From Rhodococcus wratislaviensis (GTDB lineage: Bacteria; Actinomycetota; Actinomycetes; Mycobacteriales; Mycobacteriaceae), in assembly GCF_900455735.1 (NCBI RefSeq), contig NZ_UAUI01000024.1, positions 1 through 64,000 of the forward strand: 64,000 bases of DNA, written 5' to 3'. This document shows positions 7,941 to 17,104 of this stretch, one piece after another. A program made the position numbers and the translations under genes. Every line of letters begins with the position of its first letter. The first letter of the stretch is position 1. Below the pieces are notes generated by a model. It had not been told where the DNA came from. It was given only the letters and a program-made list of their open reading frames with translations, and did not search any database.

Positions 7941-8777
7941 TCAGCTTGCCAGCTCCCGTACCAGTGCCGCGATCTGGCCGGGCTGATCGATCATGGCGTG
8001 GTGGTGCGCGGGACGTACGACACGGAACGCGGCGCCCAGGAACTCGGCGAACTGTCTCTGCATGCGGATCCACGCCGATCCCCAGGGCGTCGGACGTCCG
8101 GTGTGGGCGGCGGCCACGACGACGGGTGCCGGCATCGTCGTGGTCTCGCGCAGTTCGGCCAGCTCTTCGGCCAGAGCCGGGTACGACGCGTTCTCGACGA
8201 TCGAGGATTCGAGGTACGCGGGCTCGCGGTAGATCCGTTCGACCCAACGACGAGTGTCCGGCGCGACCCCGTCGGGCGGTGTCGAGTGGTTCAGGATCCG
8301 GCGGACCGTGGGGCCGAGGAGGCGTTGCAGCCCCACTCTGCTGGCCGTTCGGGCCACCCGTCTGCCCATCGTGACGCGCCACCGGGTCGGGATCACACGG
8401 TGCGGATGAGCCGTGACGGTGGCGTCCAACAGGATCACACCGCCGGTTCGGTCGGGGTACAGCCGGGCGAAGGCCTCGACGTAGATGCCGCCGAGCGAGT
8501 GGCCGACGAGCACTGCCGGAGTGGCCACGGAAAGCGCGTCGAGGACGTCGGCGATTCTCTCGGCCTCGCCGCGAGCGGACGGCCTCTCGGCGGAGGGGGG
8601 ACTGAACCCGTACCCGGGACGATCGATCCGCACCACGAGGCAGCTCCCGGACAGCAGCTCGGCCACCTCGTCCCAGTCGAACCAGTTGCCGCCCAGACCG
8701 CCGTAGAGGACGACGGGTGGGCCCTCACCGTCGACCACCACGTGCACTCCCGCGACCATTTCCCCAGGACGTTTCAC
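7941..8777 (-). CDS. alpha/beta hydrolase
   Basis: An alpha/beta hydrolase of about 278 residues. The oxyanion region YGGLGGNWFDWDEV, the nucleophile elbow GHSLGG, a strand-end Asp region (LDATV) and a C-terminal histidine in the HHHAMIDQP segment are visible. I placed the start at the GTG at 8777, whose GTGA overlaps the stop of the upstream DUF998 gene. The alternative is the ATG at 8759, six codons later, which has a purine-rich but poorly spaced upstream sequence. It belongs to the lysX operon. The substrate is unknown; a lipid-related ester is only suggested by the neighbours. Confidence 0.8.
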   Translation of the reverse strand: MKRPGEMVAGVHVVVDGEGPPVVLYGGLGGNWFDWDEVAELLSGSCLVVRIDRPGYGFSPPSAERPSARGEAERIADVLDALSVATPAVLVGHSLGGIYVEAFARLYPDRTGGVILLDATVTAHPHRVIPTRWRVTMGRRVARTASRVGLQRLLGPTVRRILNHSTPPDGVAPDTRRWVERIYREPAYLESSIVENASYPALAEELAELRETTTMPAPVVVAAAHTGRPTPWGSAWIRMQRQFAEFLGAAFRVVRPAHHHAMIDQPGQIAALVRELAS

Positions 8778-9454
8778 GTGGAACCATCCGTTTCCGGGGT
8801 GATGTGAATCACGCTGAGCGCCACGAAGATCAGCCATCCGCAGAACGCGAGCAGCTGGACGCGCTGGCCGAGTCCGAGCCAGGCGTCCTGTTCGTCGCGC
8901 ACTCCCGCGGCCGTCAGCGTCCAGACCGTGCCCCCGACGAACACCGTCGCGACGGCCGCGCCGGTAATTTTCAACCAGGTCGGCCAGCGGTAGCGGAACG
9001 CGGCCAACAGGAACGCGAGACTCGACACCACACCTCCCGTCGAGGCGGATGCGCTGGTCACGGCGTGCAGATCATGGGTGAGCGGCAGGTGTCCGGCGGC
9101 CTCACGCGCAGCGCAGACGGGGTCGTTGGTGGCCGCGCAGCTCATCGGCAGACGCGAATCCGCGATGGTCGCGAGCGCGAACACGATCAGCGCGAGCCAC
9201 CCGACCGCCGTCACCCAGCCCTGCGAGTACCGCGACAGTCCCAGCACCCCGGCCACGGCGACGACGCATCCGGTCAGCAGGTCGCCGGTCCGGAACCAGA
9301 ATCCGTACGGCTGGTCCGCCGCGGCGAGTTCGCTCGCGAACCCCCGCAGCGGGTCGATGCCCGTGTCCAGCACGAATTCGAGCAGCCACGACGCGTAGCC
9401 GACGGCGCCGAGGATCAGCAGCGCCGCGACGGCCACCCGGCCACGGGAGGTCAT
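8774..9454 (-). CDS. DUF998 family membrane protein
   Basis: 226 residues with about six predicted TM helices and little else: an N-terminal helix after MTSRGR, a short extracytoplasmic loop with GIDPLRGFASELAAADQPY, then paired helices. The pattern fits DUF998, a family of six-TM proteins of unknown function common in actinobacteria. It starts within the stop codon of lysX (ATGA) and its own stop overlaps the next gene, so the three are translated together. A supporting role in membrane lipid modification would be an inference from this coupling. Confidence 0.82.
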   Translation of the reverse strand: MTSRGRVAVAALLILGAVGYASWLLEFVLDTGIDPLRGFASELAAADQPYGFWFRTGDLLTGCVVAVAGVLGLSRYSQGWVTAVGWLALIVFALATIADSRLPMSCAATNDPVCAAREAAGHLPLTHDLHAVTSASASTGGVVSSLAFLLAAFRYRWPTWLKITGAAVATVFVGGTVWTLTAAGVRDEQDAWLGLGQRVQLLAFCGWLIFVALSVIHITPETDGST

Positions 9455-12400
9455 TGCCTCGGCTTGGCCAGGGGGAACGCGAGTGTTTCACGGATGCTGC
9501 CGCCGGTGATGAGCATGACCACCCGGTCGACGCCCATCCCGAGCCCACCGGTCGGGGGCATGGCGTGTTCGAGGGCCTGCAGGAAGTCCTCGTCGAGTTC
9601 CATCGCCTCCTCGTCGCCGCCGGCCGCGAGCATCGACTGCTCGGTGAGACGGTTCCGCTGATCGACCGGGTCGGTGAGTTCGCTGTACGCGGTGCCGAGT
9701 TCGACACCCCACGCGACGAGGTCCCATTTCGCGGCGACGCCCGGAATCGTGGGGTGCGGCCGGGTGAGCGGTGACATCGACGTCGGGAAGTTGGTGTAGA
9801 AGGTGGGGAACTCGGTGTAGTCCTCCACCAGGTGCTCGTACATCTCCTGCGCCACGGCGCCCGCGTCCCAGGTGGACTGGTACGGGATCTCGTGCTCGTC
9901 GCACAGCCGTTGCAGTTCCGCGAGCGGCGTCTCGGGTGAGACGTCGACGCCGAGTTTCTCGGCGACCGCCTGGTGCATCGTCTTGACGGGCCATTCGCCG
10001 GAGATGTCGATCTCCACGAGTGTGCCGTCGGGGCCGGGGCGCATGATGATCTCGCGCCCGTATGCCGCGATCGCCGCGGTCTGGATGAGCTCCCGGCACA
10101 GCACCATCATCTTCTCGTAGTCGCTGTGCGCCTCGTACGCCTCGAGGATCGTGAACTCCGGGTTGTGTTTGAAATCGACGCCCTCGTTGCGGAACACGCG
10201 GCCGATCTCGAACACCTTCTCCATGCCGGCGACGCACAACCGCTTGAGGTACAGCTCCGGCGCGATCCGCAGGTACAGGTCCAGGTTGTAGGCGTTGATG
10301 TGGGTCAGGAACGGTGCCGCGTTGGCGCCGCCGTGTACCTGCTGCAGGATCGGGGTCTCCACCTCGAGGAAGCCGCGGCCGCCGAGCGAATCGCGCAGCG
10401 ATTTCACGACGGCGCTGCGGGCCTCGAGCAGTCGGCGGGCGTCGGAGTTGATGGCGAGGTCGACGTATCGCTGCCGGACGCGGGTCTCCGGGTCGGACAG
10501 GCCCTTCCACTTGTCCGGCAGGGGGTGCAGGCACTTGCCGGTCATGCGCCACTCGTTCGCGAGCAGCGACAGCGCTCCGCGGCGGCTGTATCCGATGACG
10601 CCGGCGACCTCGACGAGGTCACCGAGGTCGAACTCGGCGGCGAATGCCCGGATGCGGTCGGTGCCTACCCGGGCCTCGTCGACGAGGATCTGGATGTCGC
10701 CGGACCAGTCCCGGACCACCGCGAACACGACCCCGCCGTAGTCGCGGATCCGGAGCAACCGGCCTGCGATGCGGACCGTCGTTCCCTCCGGCGACTCCAC
10801 GGCCTCCGTCACCGTGTGTGTCGGCGGATACGCGACGGGGTAGGGGTCGATGCCCTGTTCGGCGAGGCCGGCCAGCTTGTCGAGCCGGACGCGGACCTGC
10901 TCGGGACGTTTCGGTCCGGTCGCCGTCGGTGCGAGGCCTTCGCCGGGTGCGCTGCCGTCGGAGTGCAGCCCTTCGGCGGCGACGACGGCGGCGGGGACCG
11001 CGGCGTGGGTGCCGGTGTGCTCGAGGGCGTCCCGGGTTCCGGAGCGGCCGAACCGGGGCAGGGTCACGAATCCTTCCGCGACGGCCGACGCGAATCCGAC
11101 GCGCAGCAGTTCCCGGTTGTCCTCGAAGCAGAGGTACCGCGGAACCCATTCCGGCTGGTACTTCACGTTGGACCGGTAGAGCGCCTCGAGCTGCCACCAG
11201 CGGGAGAAGAAGACGAGGATCGAGCGCCAGATCCGCAGGATGGGTCCTGCCCCGATGCGGGAGCCTTCCTCGAAGACCGAGCGGAACACCGCGAAGTTCA
11301 GCGACACCTTGGTGATGCCGAATTGATCGGAGGTGGTGGCCAGTTCGGACACCATCAGTTCCACCACCCCGTTGGGGGAGGTCGGCTTGCGGCGCATCAG
11401 GTCGAGGGAGACACCGGTGGGCCCCCACGGCACCAGCGACAGGATGCCGTCGATCTCACCGTCCTCGGCGATCGCCTCCACCAGCAGGCAGTCGCCGTCC
11501 AGACGGTCACCGAGTCGGCCGAGGGCCATGGAGAATCCGCGCTCGGTCTCGGTGTCGCGCCACGCGTCCGCGAGCCGGATCGTTTCGGCCATCTCCTCCG
11601 CGGGGACGTCCCGGTGCCTGCGGATCCGGACGGTGACTCCTTGGCGCCGGACACGGGTGACGGCTTGCCGGACCTGCCGCATGTCGCGTCCGCTGAGGTT
11701 GAACTCGCGGGTGCGGAGGATGGCTTCGTCGCCGAGTTGGAGCACGGTGAGACCGGCCTTGTTGTACGCGGTGGCGCCGGTTTCGCTGGCACCCATCACG
11801 GCGGTGGCCCAACCGTATTGGGACGCGAGTGCCTGCCACGCCTCGATCGCGTGGGGCCACGCCTCCGGGTCGCCGATCGGGTCGCCGCTGGCCAGGCACA
11901 CGCCGAGTTCGACGCGGTAGGTGATGGCCGCCTTCCCGCTGGGTGCGAACACGACGGCCTTGTCGCGGCGGGTGGCGAAGTAGCCGAGGGAGTCGTCCGC
12001 GCCGTACTGCAGCAGGAGTCCGCGCAACGCCGATTCGTCGTTGCCGGTGAGGGCATTGTGGGACCGCTGGGCGCGGAACAGGGTGATGACGGCGGCCAGC
12101 AGAGCGATCGCGCCGAACAGGCCGAGGAGGGTGTTGACGAATCCGTGTGGCCGCCCGGTGAATTGTTCGTTGTCGGCGGCGGCGAGCGCGGTCACGCGGT
12201 TCAGCGCCCACAGGAAGCGTTCTCCCTGTGGCAGGGTGCCGGGGAACAGTTCGACGAGTCCCCACCCGAGGAGGGTGCCGATGGCGAGTCCGGCGATCAG
12301 TACACCGAGGGCTTTCCAGCCGGCGCCGCGCCGGACCCGGGTGTAGAACTCCGGGCGGGCCGCGACGAGGATGCCGATCAGCACCACCTGCACCACGGCG

Positions 12401-12795
12401 GCGACCATCGCATTCACGTTCCGGTCCGTGATGCTCACGACGACGTTGGAGATCAGGAACAGAATCAGGTAGATCGTCAGCAGCCACCAGGCGATCCGTT
12501 TGCGGCTCGCCAGCGCCGCCGCGAGCAGCGCGACCACCAGAGCCCACGACAGGCTGGTGTCGGGGGCGTCGAAGTAGTAGGTGTCGACGTATTCCCGCGG
12601 CACGTGCACGTAGTAGCGCAGCACCGGCGAGATGCTCCACAGGAACACGAGCACCGAGAAGACGCCCAGGATCAGTCCCGCGATGTGAGGAACCTGGTGC
12701 AGGCGCCCGTTCTTCGAGCCGAGGGCGGGGCGGGGCCGTGGTGCGGTGGGGGCGGCCGCCTCGGACGCGTGGTGTGTCTCGGTGCTAGCTGACAT
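9451..12795 (-). CDS. lysX: bifunctional lysylphosphatidylglycerol synthase / lysyl-tRNA synthetase
   Basis: 1114 residues from the ATG at 12795, preceded by GGAAGGAAACGCTCG. The N-terminal ~230 residues are a multi-TM membrane domain. An MprF/DUF2156-type acyltransferase domain follows (about 260-600), which moves lysine from Lys-tRNA to phosphatidylglycerol. From about 615 to the end comes a class II lysyl-tRNA synthetase: an OB-fold anticodon domain, then motif 2 with FRNEGVDFKHNPEF and motif 3 with GLGMGVDRVVML. The fusion is the LysX architecture of mycobacteria and relatives, where it lowers surface charge and raises resistance to cationic peptides. It makes its own Lys-tRNA and is normally additional to a housekeeping LysS. 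It leads a four-gene operon with overlapping stops and starts. Confidence 0.97.
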   Translation of the reverse strand: MSASTETHHASEAAAPTAPRPRPALGSKNGRLHQVPHIAGLILGVFSVLVFLWSISPVLRYYVHVPREYVDTYYFDAPDTSLSWALVVALLAAALASRKRIAWWLLTIYLILFLISNVVVSITDRNVNAMVAAVVQVVLIGILVAARPEFYTRVRRGAGWKALGVLIAGLAIGTLLGWGLVELFPGTLPQGERFLWALNRVTALAAADNEQFTGRPHGFVNTLLGLFGAIALLAAVITLFRAQRSHNALTGNDESALRGLLLQYGADDSLGYFATRRDKAVVFAPSGKAAITYRVELGVCLASGDPIGDPEAWPHAIEAWQALASQYGWATAVMGASETGATAYNKAGLTVLQLGDEAILRTREFNLSGRDMRQVRQAVTRVRRQGVTVRIRRHRDVPAEEMAETIRLADAWRDTETERGFSMALGRLGDRLDGDCLLVEAIAEDGEIDGILSLVPWGPTGVSLDLMRRKPTSPNGVVELMVSELATTSDQFGITKVSLNFAVFRSVFEEGSRIGAGPILRIWRSILVFFSRWWQLEALYRSNVKYQPEWVPRYLCFEDNRELLRVGFASAVAEGFVTLPRFGRSGTRDALEHTGTHAAVPAAVVAAEGLHSDGSAPGEGLAPTATGPKRPEQVRVRLDKLAGLAEQGIDPYPVAYPPTHTVTEAVESPEGTTVRIAGRLLRIRDYGGVVFAVVRDWSGDIQILVDEARVGTDRIRAFAAEFDLGDLVEVAGVIGYSRRGALSLLANEWRMTGKCLHPLPDKWKGLSDPETRVRQRYVDLAINSDARRLLEARSAVVKSLRDSLGGRGFLEVETPILQQVHGGANAAPFLTHINAYNLDLYLRIAPELYLKRLCVAGMEKVFEIGRVFRNEGVDFKHNPEFTILEAYEAHSDYEKMMVLCRELIQTAAIAAYGREIIMRPGPDGTLVEIDISGEWPVKTMHQAVAEKLGVDVSPETPLAELQRLCDEHEIPYQSTWDAGAVAQEMYEHLVEDYTEFPTFYTNFPTSMSPLTRPHPTIPGVAAKWDLVAWGVELGTAYSELTDPVDQRNRLTEQSMLAAGGDEEAMELDEDFLQALEHAMPPTGGLGMGVDRVVMLITGGSIRETLAFPLAKPRQ

Positions 12796-12905
12796 CGAGC
12801 GTTTCCTTCCCGGCGAGAGATACGTACCGATCACGGGAGACAGGTGTTCCAGTGTTCAGTGTGAGCCGTCGGGCCGCGATTTGGGTGGAGAGGGAAGATA
12901 GAGGC

Positions 12906-13133
12906 ATGTCCGACATTCACGACGCCGTCCCGATCCGCGACGAATCCATCCGCCTCGGCCAATTCCTCAAGCTCGCCAACCTCATCGAGTCGGGTGCGGA
13001 GGCGAAGGAAGTGATCGCCGACGGACTCGTGTCGGTGAACGGTGAGGTCGAGGTGCGGCGGGGGCGGCAGTTGCGGGACGGGGACGTCGTGGAGATCGGT
13101 GGGATGACGGCCCGGGTCAGTTCTCAGTCCTGA
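12906..13133 (+). CDS. S4-domain RNA-binding protein
   Basis: 75 residues from the ATG at 12906, behind GGGAAGATAGAGG. It is almost entirely one S4 domain: IRLGQFLKLANLIESGAEAK, then VIADGLVSVNGEVEVRRGRQLRDGD. Small stand-alone S4 proteins of this YaaA/YbcJ type bind structured RNA, often ribosomal. It is divergent from lysX and its 3' end overlaps the convergent dipeptidase gene by 10 bp. The RNA target is unknown. Confidence 0.88.
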   Translation: MSDIHDAVPIRDESIRLGQFLKLANLIESGAEAKEVIADGLVSVNGEVEVRRGRQLRDGDVVEIGGMTARVSSQS

Positions 13134-14479
13134 CGGTTCGCGGTCGCGAACCTCTGCAGGAACAGCGCCTCGGCGACGGCGAGGTTCTCGATCTCGCTGG
13201 GATCCACACTTTCGTTGGGGGCGTGGATGAGGCAGCGCGGTTCCTCCACCCCGATCAGGGCGATCTCCGCATTCGGGACGACGGCGGAGAAGACGTTGCA
13301 CAGCGGGATGGAGCCGCCCTGCCCGACGGTTCCGAGTTCCTTCCCGAACGCCTCCTCCATCGCCGCGCCGAGTGCGGCGTAACCGGGACCGTCGGTGGTC
13401 GCCCGGAACGGGGAGCCCACCGCTTCGCGGTCCACGGTCACCCGCGCATTCCACGGGGCGGCGTTCTCGAGGTGCGCGGCGAGCGCGTCCTGCGCCTTCT
13501 GCGGGTCCATGCCGGGCGGCACCCGCAGGTTGAGGCGGGCCGATGCGCGCGGCTGGATGGCGGCGGCCGAGCCGACCACCGGCGGGCAGTCGATGCCGAG
13601 GATCGTCAGGGCAGGCCGTGCCCACACGGCGTTGGCGACGGAACCCGTACCGGCGAGACTGACACCGTCGAGCACGCCGGCGTCGGTGCGGAACTGTGCC
13701 TCGGGGTAGTCGACGCCCGCCCACTTCTGGTCCGAGTCGAGCCCGTCGACGACGGTGTTGCCGTCCGCGTCACGCAGGGTGGCGAGCATCTGGACGAGGG
13801 CGGCCAGCGCGTCGGGGGCGGGTCCGCCGAACATGCCCGAATGCACCTCCCCGGCCAGGGTCTCGACGTGGACCACGACGTTCGCGATGCCGCGCAGCGT
13901 TGTGGTGACGGTCGGGCTGCCGACCGCGGCGTTTCCGGTGTCGACGGCGAGGATCATGTCGGCGTCGAAGAGTTCGGGCCTGGCCTCGACGAGGTTCTCG
14001 AGCCCGCCGGTGCCCATCTCCTCCGACCCTTCGGCGACGATTCTGATGCCGACGGGGAACGGGGTGCCGAGCGCGCGCAGCGCCAGCAGGTGCATCACGA
14101 TGTTGCCCTTGCAGTCGGCCGCGCCGCGCCCGTACCAGCGGCCGTCCCGCTCGGTGAGGGTGAAGGGGTCGGTGTGCCAGAGCTTCTCGTCGCCGGGCGG
14201 TTGAACGTCGTAGTGGCAGTACAGCAGTACCGTCGGGGCACCCTCGGGCGCGGCCTGGTGGCCGACGACGGCGTGTGAACCGTCGGATGTCTCGAGCAGT
14301 TCGACCTGTCCGATTCCCGCTCCGATGAAGGCGTCCCGGACCCATTCGGCGGCGCGAACGCATTCCTCCGGTGGGAACTGCCGCGGATCGGCCACCGACC
14401 GCATCGCCACCAGCGCGGCGAGTTCGTCACGCGCCGCGGGCATCAGCTCGGCTACCTTGGAACGGATTTCGTCGGACAT
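13124..14479 (-). CDS. M20 family dipeptidase / metallopeptidase
   Basis: 451 residues from the ATG at 14479, which has GAGGAGGCG upstream. The metal site is recognisable: YCHYDVQPPG (His89, Asp91), GRGAADCKGN (bridging Asp122) and AEGSEEMGTGG (Glu153 as catalytic base, Glu154 as ligand). An inserted dimerisation domain follows in the middle. This is a two-zinc M20 peptidase of the cytosolic dipeptidase/CNDP-like branch. It is the last gene of an operon that begins with an APC amino acid permease, which supports uptake followed by intracellular hydrolysis of a peptide or acylated amino acid. Exact substrate unknown. Confidence 0.92.
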   Translation of the reverse strand: MSDEIRSKVAELMPAARDELAALVAMRSVADPRQFPPEECVRAAEWVRDAFIGAGIGQVELLETSDGSHAVVGHQAAPEGAPTVLLYCHYDVQPPGDEKLWHTDPFTLTERDGRWYGRGAADCKGNIVMHLLALRALGTPFPVGIRIVAEGSEEMGTGGLENLVEARPELFDADMILAVDTGNAAVGSPTVTTTLRGIANVVVHVETLAGEVHSGMFGGPAPDALAALVQMLATLRDADGNTVVDGLDSDQKWAGVDYPEAQFRTDAGVLDGVSLAGTGSVANAVWARPALTILGIDCPPVVGSAAAIQPRASARLNLRVPPGMDPQKAQDALAAHLENAAPWNARVTVDREAVGSPFRATTDGPGYAALGAAMEEAFGKELGTVGQGGSIPLCNVFSAVVPNAEIALIGVEEPRCLIHAPNESVDPSEIENLAVAEALFLQRFATANRQD

Positions 14480-14500
14480 CAACGCCTCCTCGGGGTTCCC

Positions 14501-14995
14501 CTAATTCTCGTCCACGAGTTTCAGATCGGCGACGGCGGACTCGAATTCCGCCGACCTGTCCGGGCAGTACACGGAGATCGCCAGTCGCTCGCCCTCGACG
14601 AGATTGCTGGTCGCGAGAATCGGACGCTGTCCGGGCCCGGCTGCTCCGCTCACCAGCTGCTGATCCAGCACGCCCGTCTTCAGGGCGTTGTCCGGATCGG
14701 TGCACGCCGCGGCACCGTCGGTTCCGAGCACGCGGGCGGTCGCGTCGACGTCGAGCGGCCCGAGCCTGGCTCGTTCGAATCGTTCCGACAGTTCGGTGGC
14801 CTTGGCTACCGCCTCGGCGGACTGCTTGTGCTGGTTGAACACCACGAGACCCCAGACGAGGAGTCCGACGAACGCGGCGGCAAGGACGGAATACAGGATC
14901 CAGTGGGTGTTTTCAGGTCTCTTGTGCAGGTCGTCGACCGGGGCGGTGTTCACGGACTGGTCGTCGGGGCCCATGCGCCCGGAGGTGGTCATCAT
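14501..14995 (-). CDS. small single-TM membrane protein, unknown function
   Basis: 164 residues. A hydrophilic N-terminus of about 30 residues precedes one TM helix (YSVLAAAFVGLLVWGLVVF), then an extracytoplasmic domain of about 110 residues with two cysteines (AAACTDPDN and SVYCPDRS), which may form a disulphide. There is no lipobox. Its ATG overlaps the stop of the permease (ATGATG at 14995-14990) and it ends 21 bp before the dipeptidase start, so it is the middle gene of a three-gene operon. It may be a solute-sensing or accessory subunit of the permease, by position only. No known family recognised. Confidence 0.8.
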   Translation of the reverse strand: MMTTSGRMGPDDQSVNTAPVDDLHKRPENTHWILYSVLAAAFVGLLVWGLVVFNQHKQSAEAVAKATELSERFERARLGPLDVDATARVLGTDGAAACTDPDNALKTGVLDQQLVSGAAGPGQRPILATSNLVEGERLAISVYCPDRSAEFESAVADLKLVDEN

Positions 14996-16461
14996 GCCTC
15001 CCCGGCGAGCGGGTCGGCCGCCAGGTCCTGTTTCCAGGACGGTTTGCGGAGCGCGAGGATCAGCAGCGGGACGCCGAGTCCGACGATTCCGAATCCGCCC
15101 CCGACGATGAGGACGTAGACGAGCACGCTGCCGCCGCCGAATTGGGAGGGCGGAACGAAGCCGATGCAGAAGGCGGCGAGGCTCGCGACGATGCCCACCC
15201 AGCACAGCACGAACAGCGCGGGCGCACGGTAGCCGCGGGGGTGGTCCGGCTGTTGCCTGCGCAGCCGCATCGCGGCGACGAACATCAGCACGTACACCAC
15301 GAGATACACCTGGGTGGTGATGACGGAGAGGATCCAGTACGCGCTCGACACCTCGGGGATGAACGCGTAGAGAAGGGCGATCAGGGTGGTGACCACACCC
15401 TGCGCCACCAGGATGTTCTGCTGGATGCCGTGTTTGTTGAGCCGCTGCAGGATCGGTGGCAGGAATCCGTCCTGACGTCCGATCATGAGCAGTCCCTTGG
15501 ACGGTCCCGCGAGCCAGGTGAGCATGCCGCCGAGGGAGGCGGCGATGAGCATGAGGGCCAGAACGGGAGTGGCCCAGCCGAACCCGAAGTGGGCGAAGAA
15601 GGTGTCGAACGCCTGCATCACGCCTGCGGTCAGCGACAGCTTCTCGGCGGGCACCACCCAGCTGATGGCGATGGCGGGAAGGATGAAGATTCCGAGGACC
15701 AGTCCCATGGCCACGAACATCGCCCGGGGGAACTCGCTCGCCGGTCTCCGCAGGCTGGAGACGTGGACGGCATTCATCTCCATGCCCGAGTAGGAGAGGA
15801 AGTTGTTGACGATCAGCACGAGACTGGCGATGCCGGTCCAGGCGGGGAGCAGGGCGCTGAATTCCATCGGTGCGGCCGAGGCATTGCCCTGGCCGAGGAA
15901 CACGATGCCCATCACGATGAGCAGCACACCGGGAATCAACGTGCCCAGTACCAGTCCGGCGCTCGACAGACCCGCGACGGCCTTCATTCCCCGGGAGGAC
16001 ACGAGAACACCGGTCCAGAACAGGGTGACGATGATGATGGCCGTGTACAGCCCGTTCGCGGCGAGGGCCGGATTGATCACGTACGCAAAGGTGCTCGCGA
16101 CGTAGGCGAGGAGCGTCGGATAGTAGAAGATCGTCATCGCGAACTGGCACCAGACGGCCAGGAATCCCATCTTCGCCGAGATGCCTTCGCCCACCCAGCG
16201 GTAGACGCCACCGGACCATCCGGAGGCGAGCTCCGCGGAGACCAGCGACGTCGGCAGCAGGAAGACGATGGCGGGCACGACGTACAGGAACACGCAGGCC
16301 AGCCCGTACACGGCCATCGAGGGTGCCGATCTCAGACTGGCCACCGAACTGGTGGTCATCATGGCCAGCGCGATCCAGGTGATGTATTGCTGCCGGGGCG
16401 CGGCTCGCACCGATCGGGGCGCGTCTTCCCGGCTGGTCTCTCCGGCGGCGTCGACACTCAT
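14992..16461 (-). CDS. APC superfamily amino acid permease
   Basis: 489 residues with about 12 TM helices. I start it at the ATG at 16461, which has GGAGGGTGAAGCCG directly upstream; the GTG at 16470 lies inside that ribosome binding site. The first helix region TWIALAMMTTSSVASLRSAP and the Gly-rich SAELASGWSGGVYRWVGEGI are typical of the glutamate/GABA-antiporter-like branch of the APC superfamily. Members import or exchange amino acids across the inner membrane. It heads the operon with a small membrane protein and an M20 dipeptidase. Specificity cannot be read from sequence. Confidence 0.88.
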   Translation of the reverse strand: MSVDAAGETSREDAPRSVRAAPRQQYITWIALAMMTTSSVASLRSAPSMAVYGLACVFLYVVPAIVFLLPTSLVSAELASGWSGGVYRWVGEGISAKMGFLAVWCQFAMTIFYYPTLLAYVASTFAYVINPALAANGLYTAIIIVTLFWTGVLVSSRGMKAVAGLSSAGLVLGTLIPGVLLIVMGIVFLGQGNASAAPMEFSALLPAWTGIASLVLIVNNFLSYSGMEMNAVHVSSLRRPASEFPRAMFVAMGLVLGIFILPAIAISWVVPAEKLSLTAGVMQAFDTFFAHFGFGWATPVLALMLIAASLGGMLTWLAGPSKGLLMIGRQDGFLPPILQRLNKHGIQQNILVAQGVVTTLIALLYAFIPEVSSAYWILSVITTQVYLVVYVLMFVAAMRLRRQQPDHPRGYRAPALFVLCWVGIVASLAAFCIGFVPPSQFGGGSVLVYVLIVGGGFGIVGLGVPLLILALRKPSWKQDLAADPLAGEA

Positions 16462-16544
16462 CGGCTTCACCCTCCGTAGGAGCGGGTCGTGCGAACGACC
16501 GCTGGATTCCTCCGGATTATTGCGTCAGCGCTCGAAGCCTCGCA

Positions 16545-16574
16545 GCGGTTCGGGACCGATAGATACCGAACCGC
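16545..16574 (-). terminator. hairpin between rraA-like gene and permease operon
   Basis: GCGGTTCGG (16545-16553) and CCGAACCGC (16566-16574) are perfect reverse complements around a 12-nt loop. The hairpin lies 18 bp after the stop of the RraA-like gene, and the permease starts 84 bp further on. There is no clear T-run, so it could also be an operator. Confidence 0.5.
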
Positions 16575-16592
16575 CGCTCGGTTCTCGCCGGA

Positions 16593-17063
16593 TCAGCGGA
16601 CGACGACGCCGTCCTGATCGCTGTAGACGGTCTCGCCGGGATTGAACGTGACGCCGCCGATCTCGATCGGGACGTTCTTCTCACCGGAGCCGGTCTGGGT
16701 GCTCTTGCGGGGGTTGGTGCCCAGCGCCTTGACGCCGATGTCGAGGGTCTTCAGGATCGCCGAGTCGCGGACCGCACCGTTGACGATCACGCCGGCCCAG
16801 CCGTTGTCGACGCCGCGTCCGGCGATGATGTCGCCGACCAGGGCGGTGTGGATGCTGGCGTCACCGTCGACCACGAGGACGCCGCCGTTGCCGGGCTCGC
16901 CGAGGGTCTGCTTGACCAGCAGGTTGTCCTGGAAGCATTTGATGGTGGTGATGGGGCCGGAGAACACTTCACGGCCACCGAACTGGATGAACTGCGTGTC
17001 GCAGCTCCGGATGTCGGGTCCGATCTCGTCTGCCAGGTCAGCGGTTGCCACGGGTTCAGTCAT
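16593..17063 (-). CDS. RraA family protein (RNase E inhibitor-like / HMG aldolase fold)
   Basis: 156 residues. The typical RraA core is visible: VLVVDGDASIHTALVGDII, AGRGVDNGWAGVIVNGAVRD and GVKALGTNPRKS, with the Arg-Asp pair of NGAVRD that binds metal in aldolase members. Family members either bind RNase E and dampen RNA decay, or act as 4-hydroxy-4-methyl-2-oxoglutarate aldolase/oxaloacetate decarboxylase. The short length and lack of catabolic neighbours do not decide between them. It starts 41 bp from the divergent NmrA-like gene. Confidence 0.88.
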   Translation of the reverse strand: MTEPVATADLADEIGPDIRSCDTQFIQFGGREVFSGPITTIKCFQDNLLVKQTLGEPGNGGVLVVDGDASIHTALVGDIIAGRGVDNGWAGVIVNGAVRDSAILKTLDIGVKALGTNPRKSTQTGSGEKNVPIEIGGVTFNPGETVYSDQDGVVVR

Positions 17064-17104
17064 ACGCGTCAGGATAGAGGGCAGGCGCTGGGAGAATGCG
17101 GGCC

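Noticed and set aside
9973..12792. A 939-codon open frame antisense to lysX
   Set aside because: It mirrors lysX codons in a high-GC genome and has no ribosome binding site or family motif; lysX itself is unmistakable.
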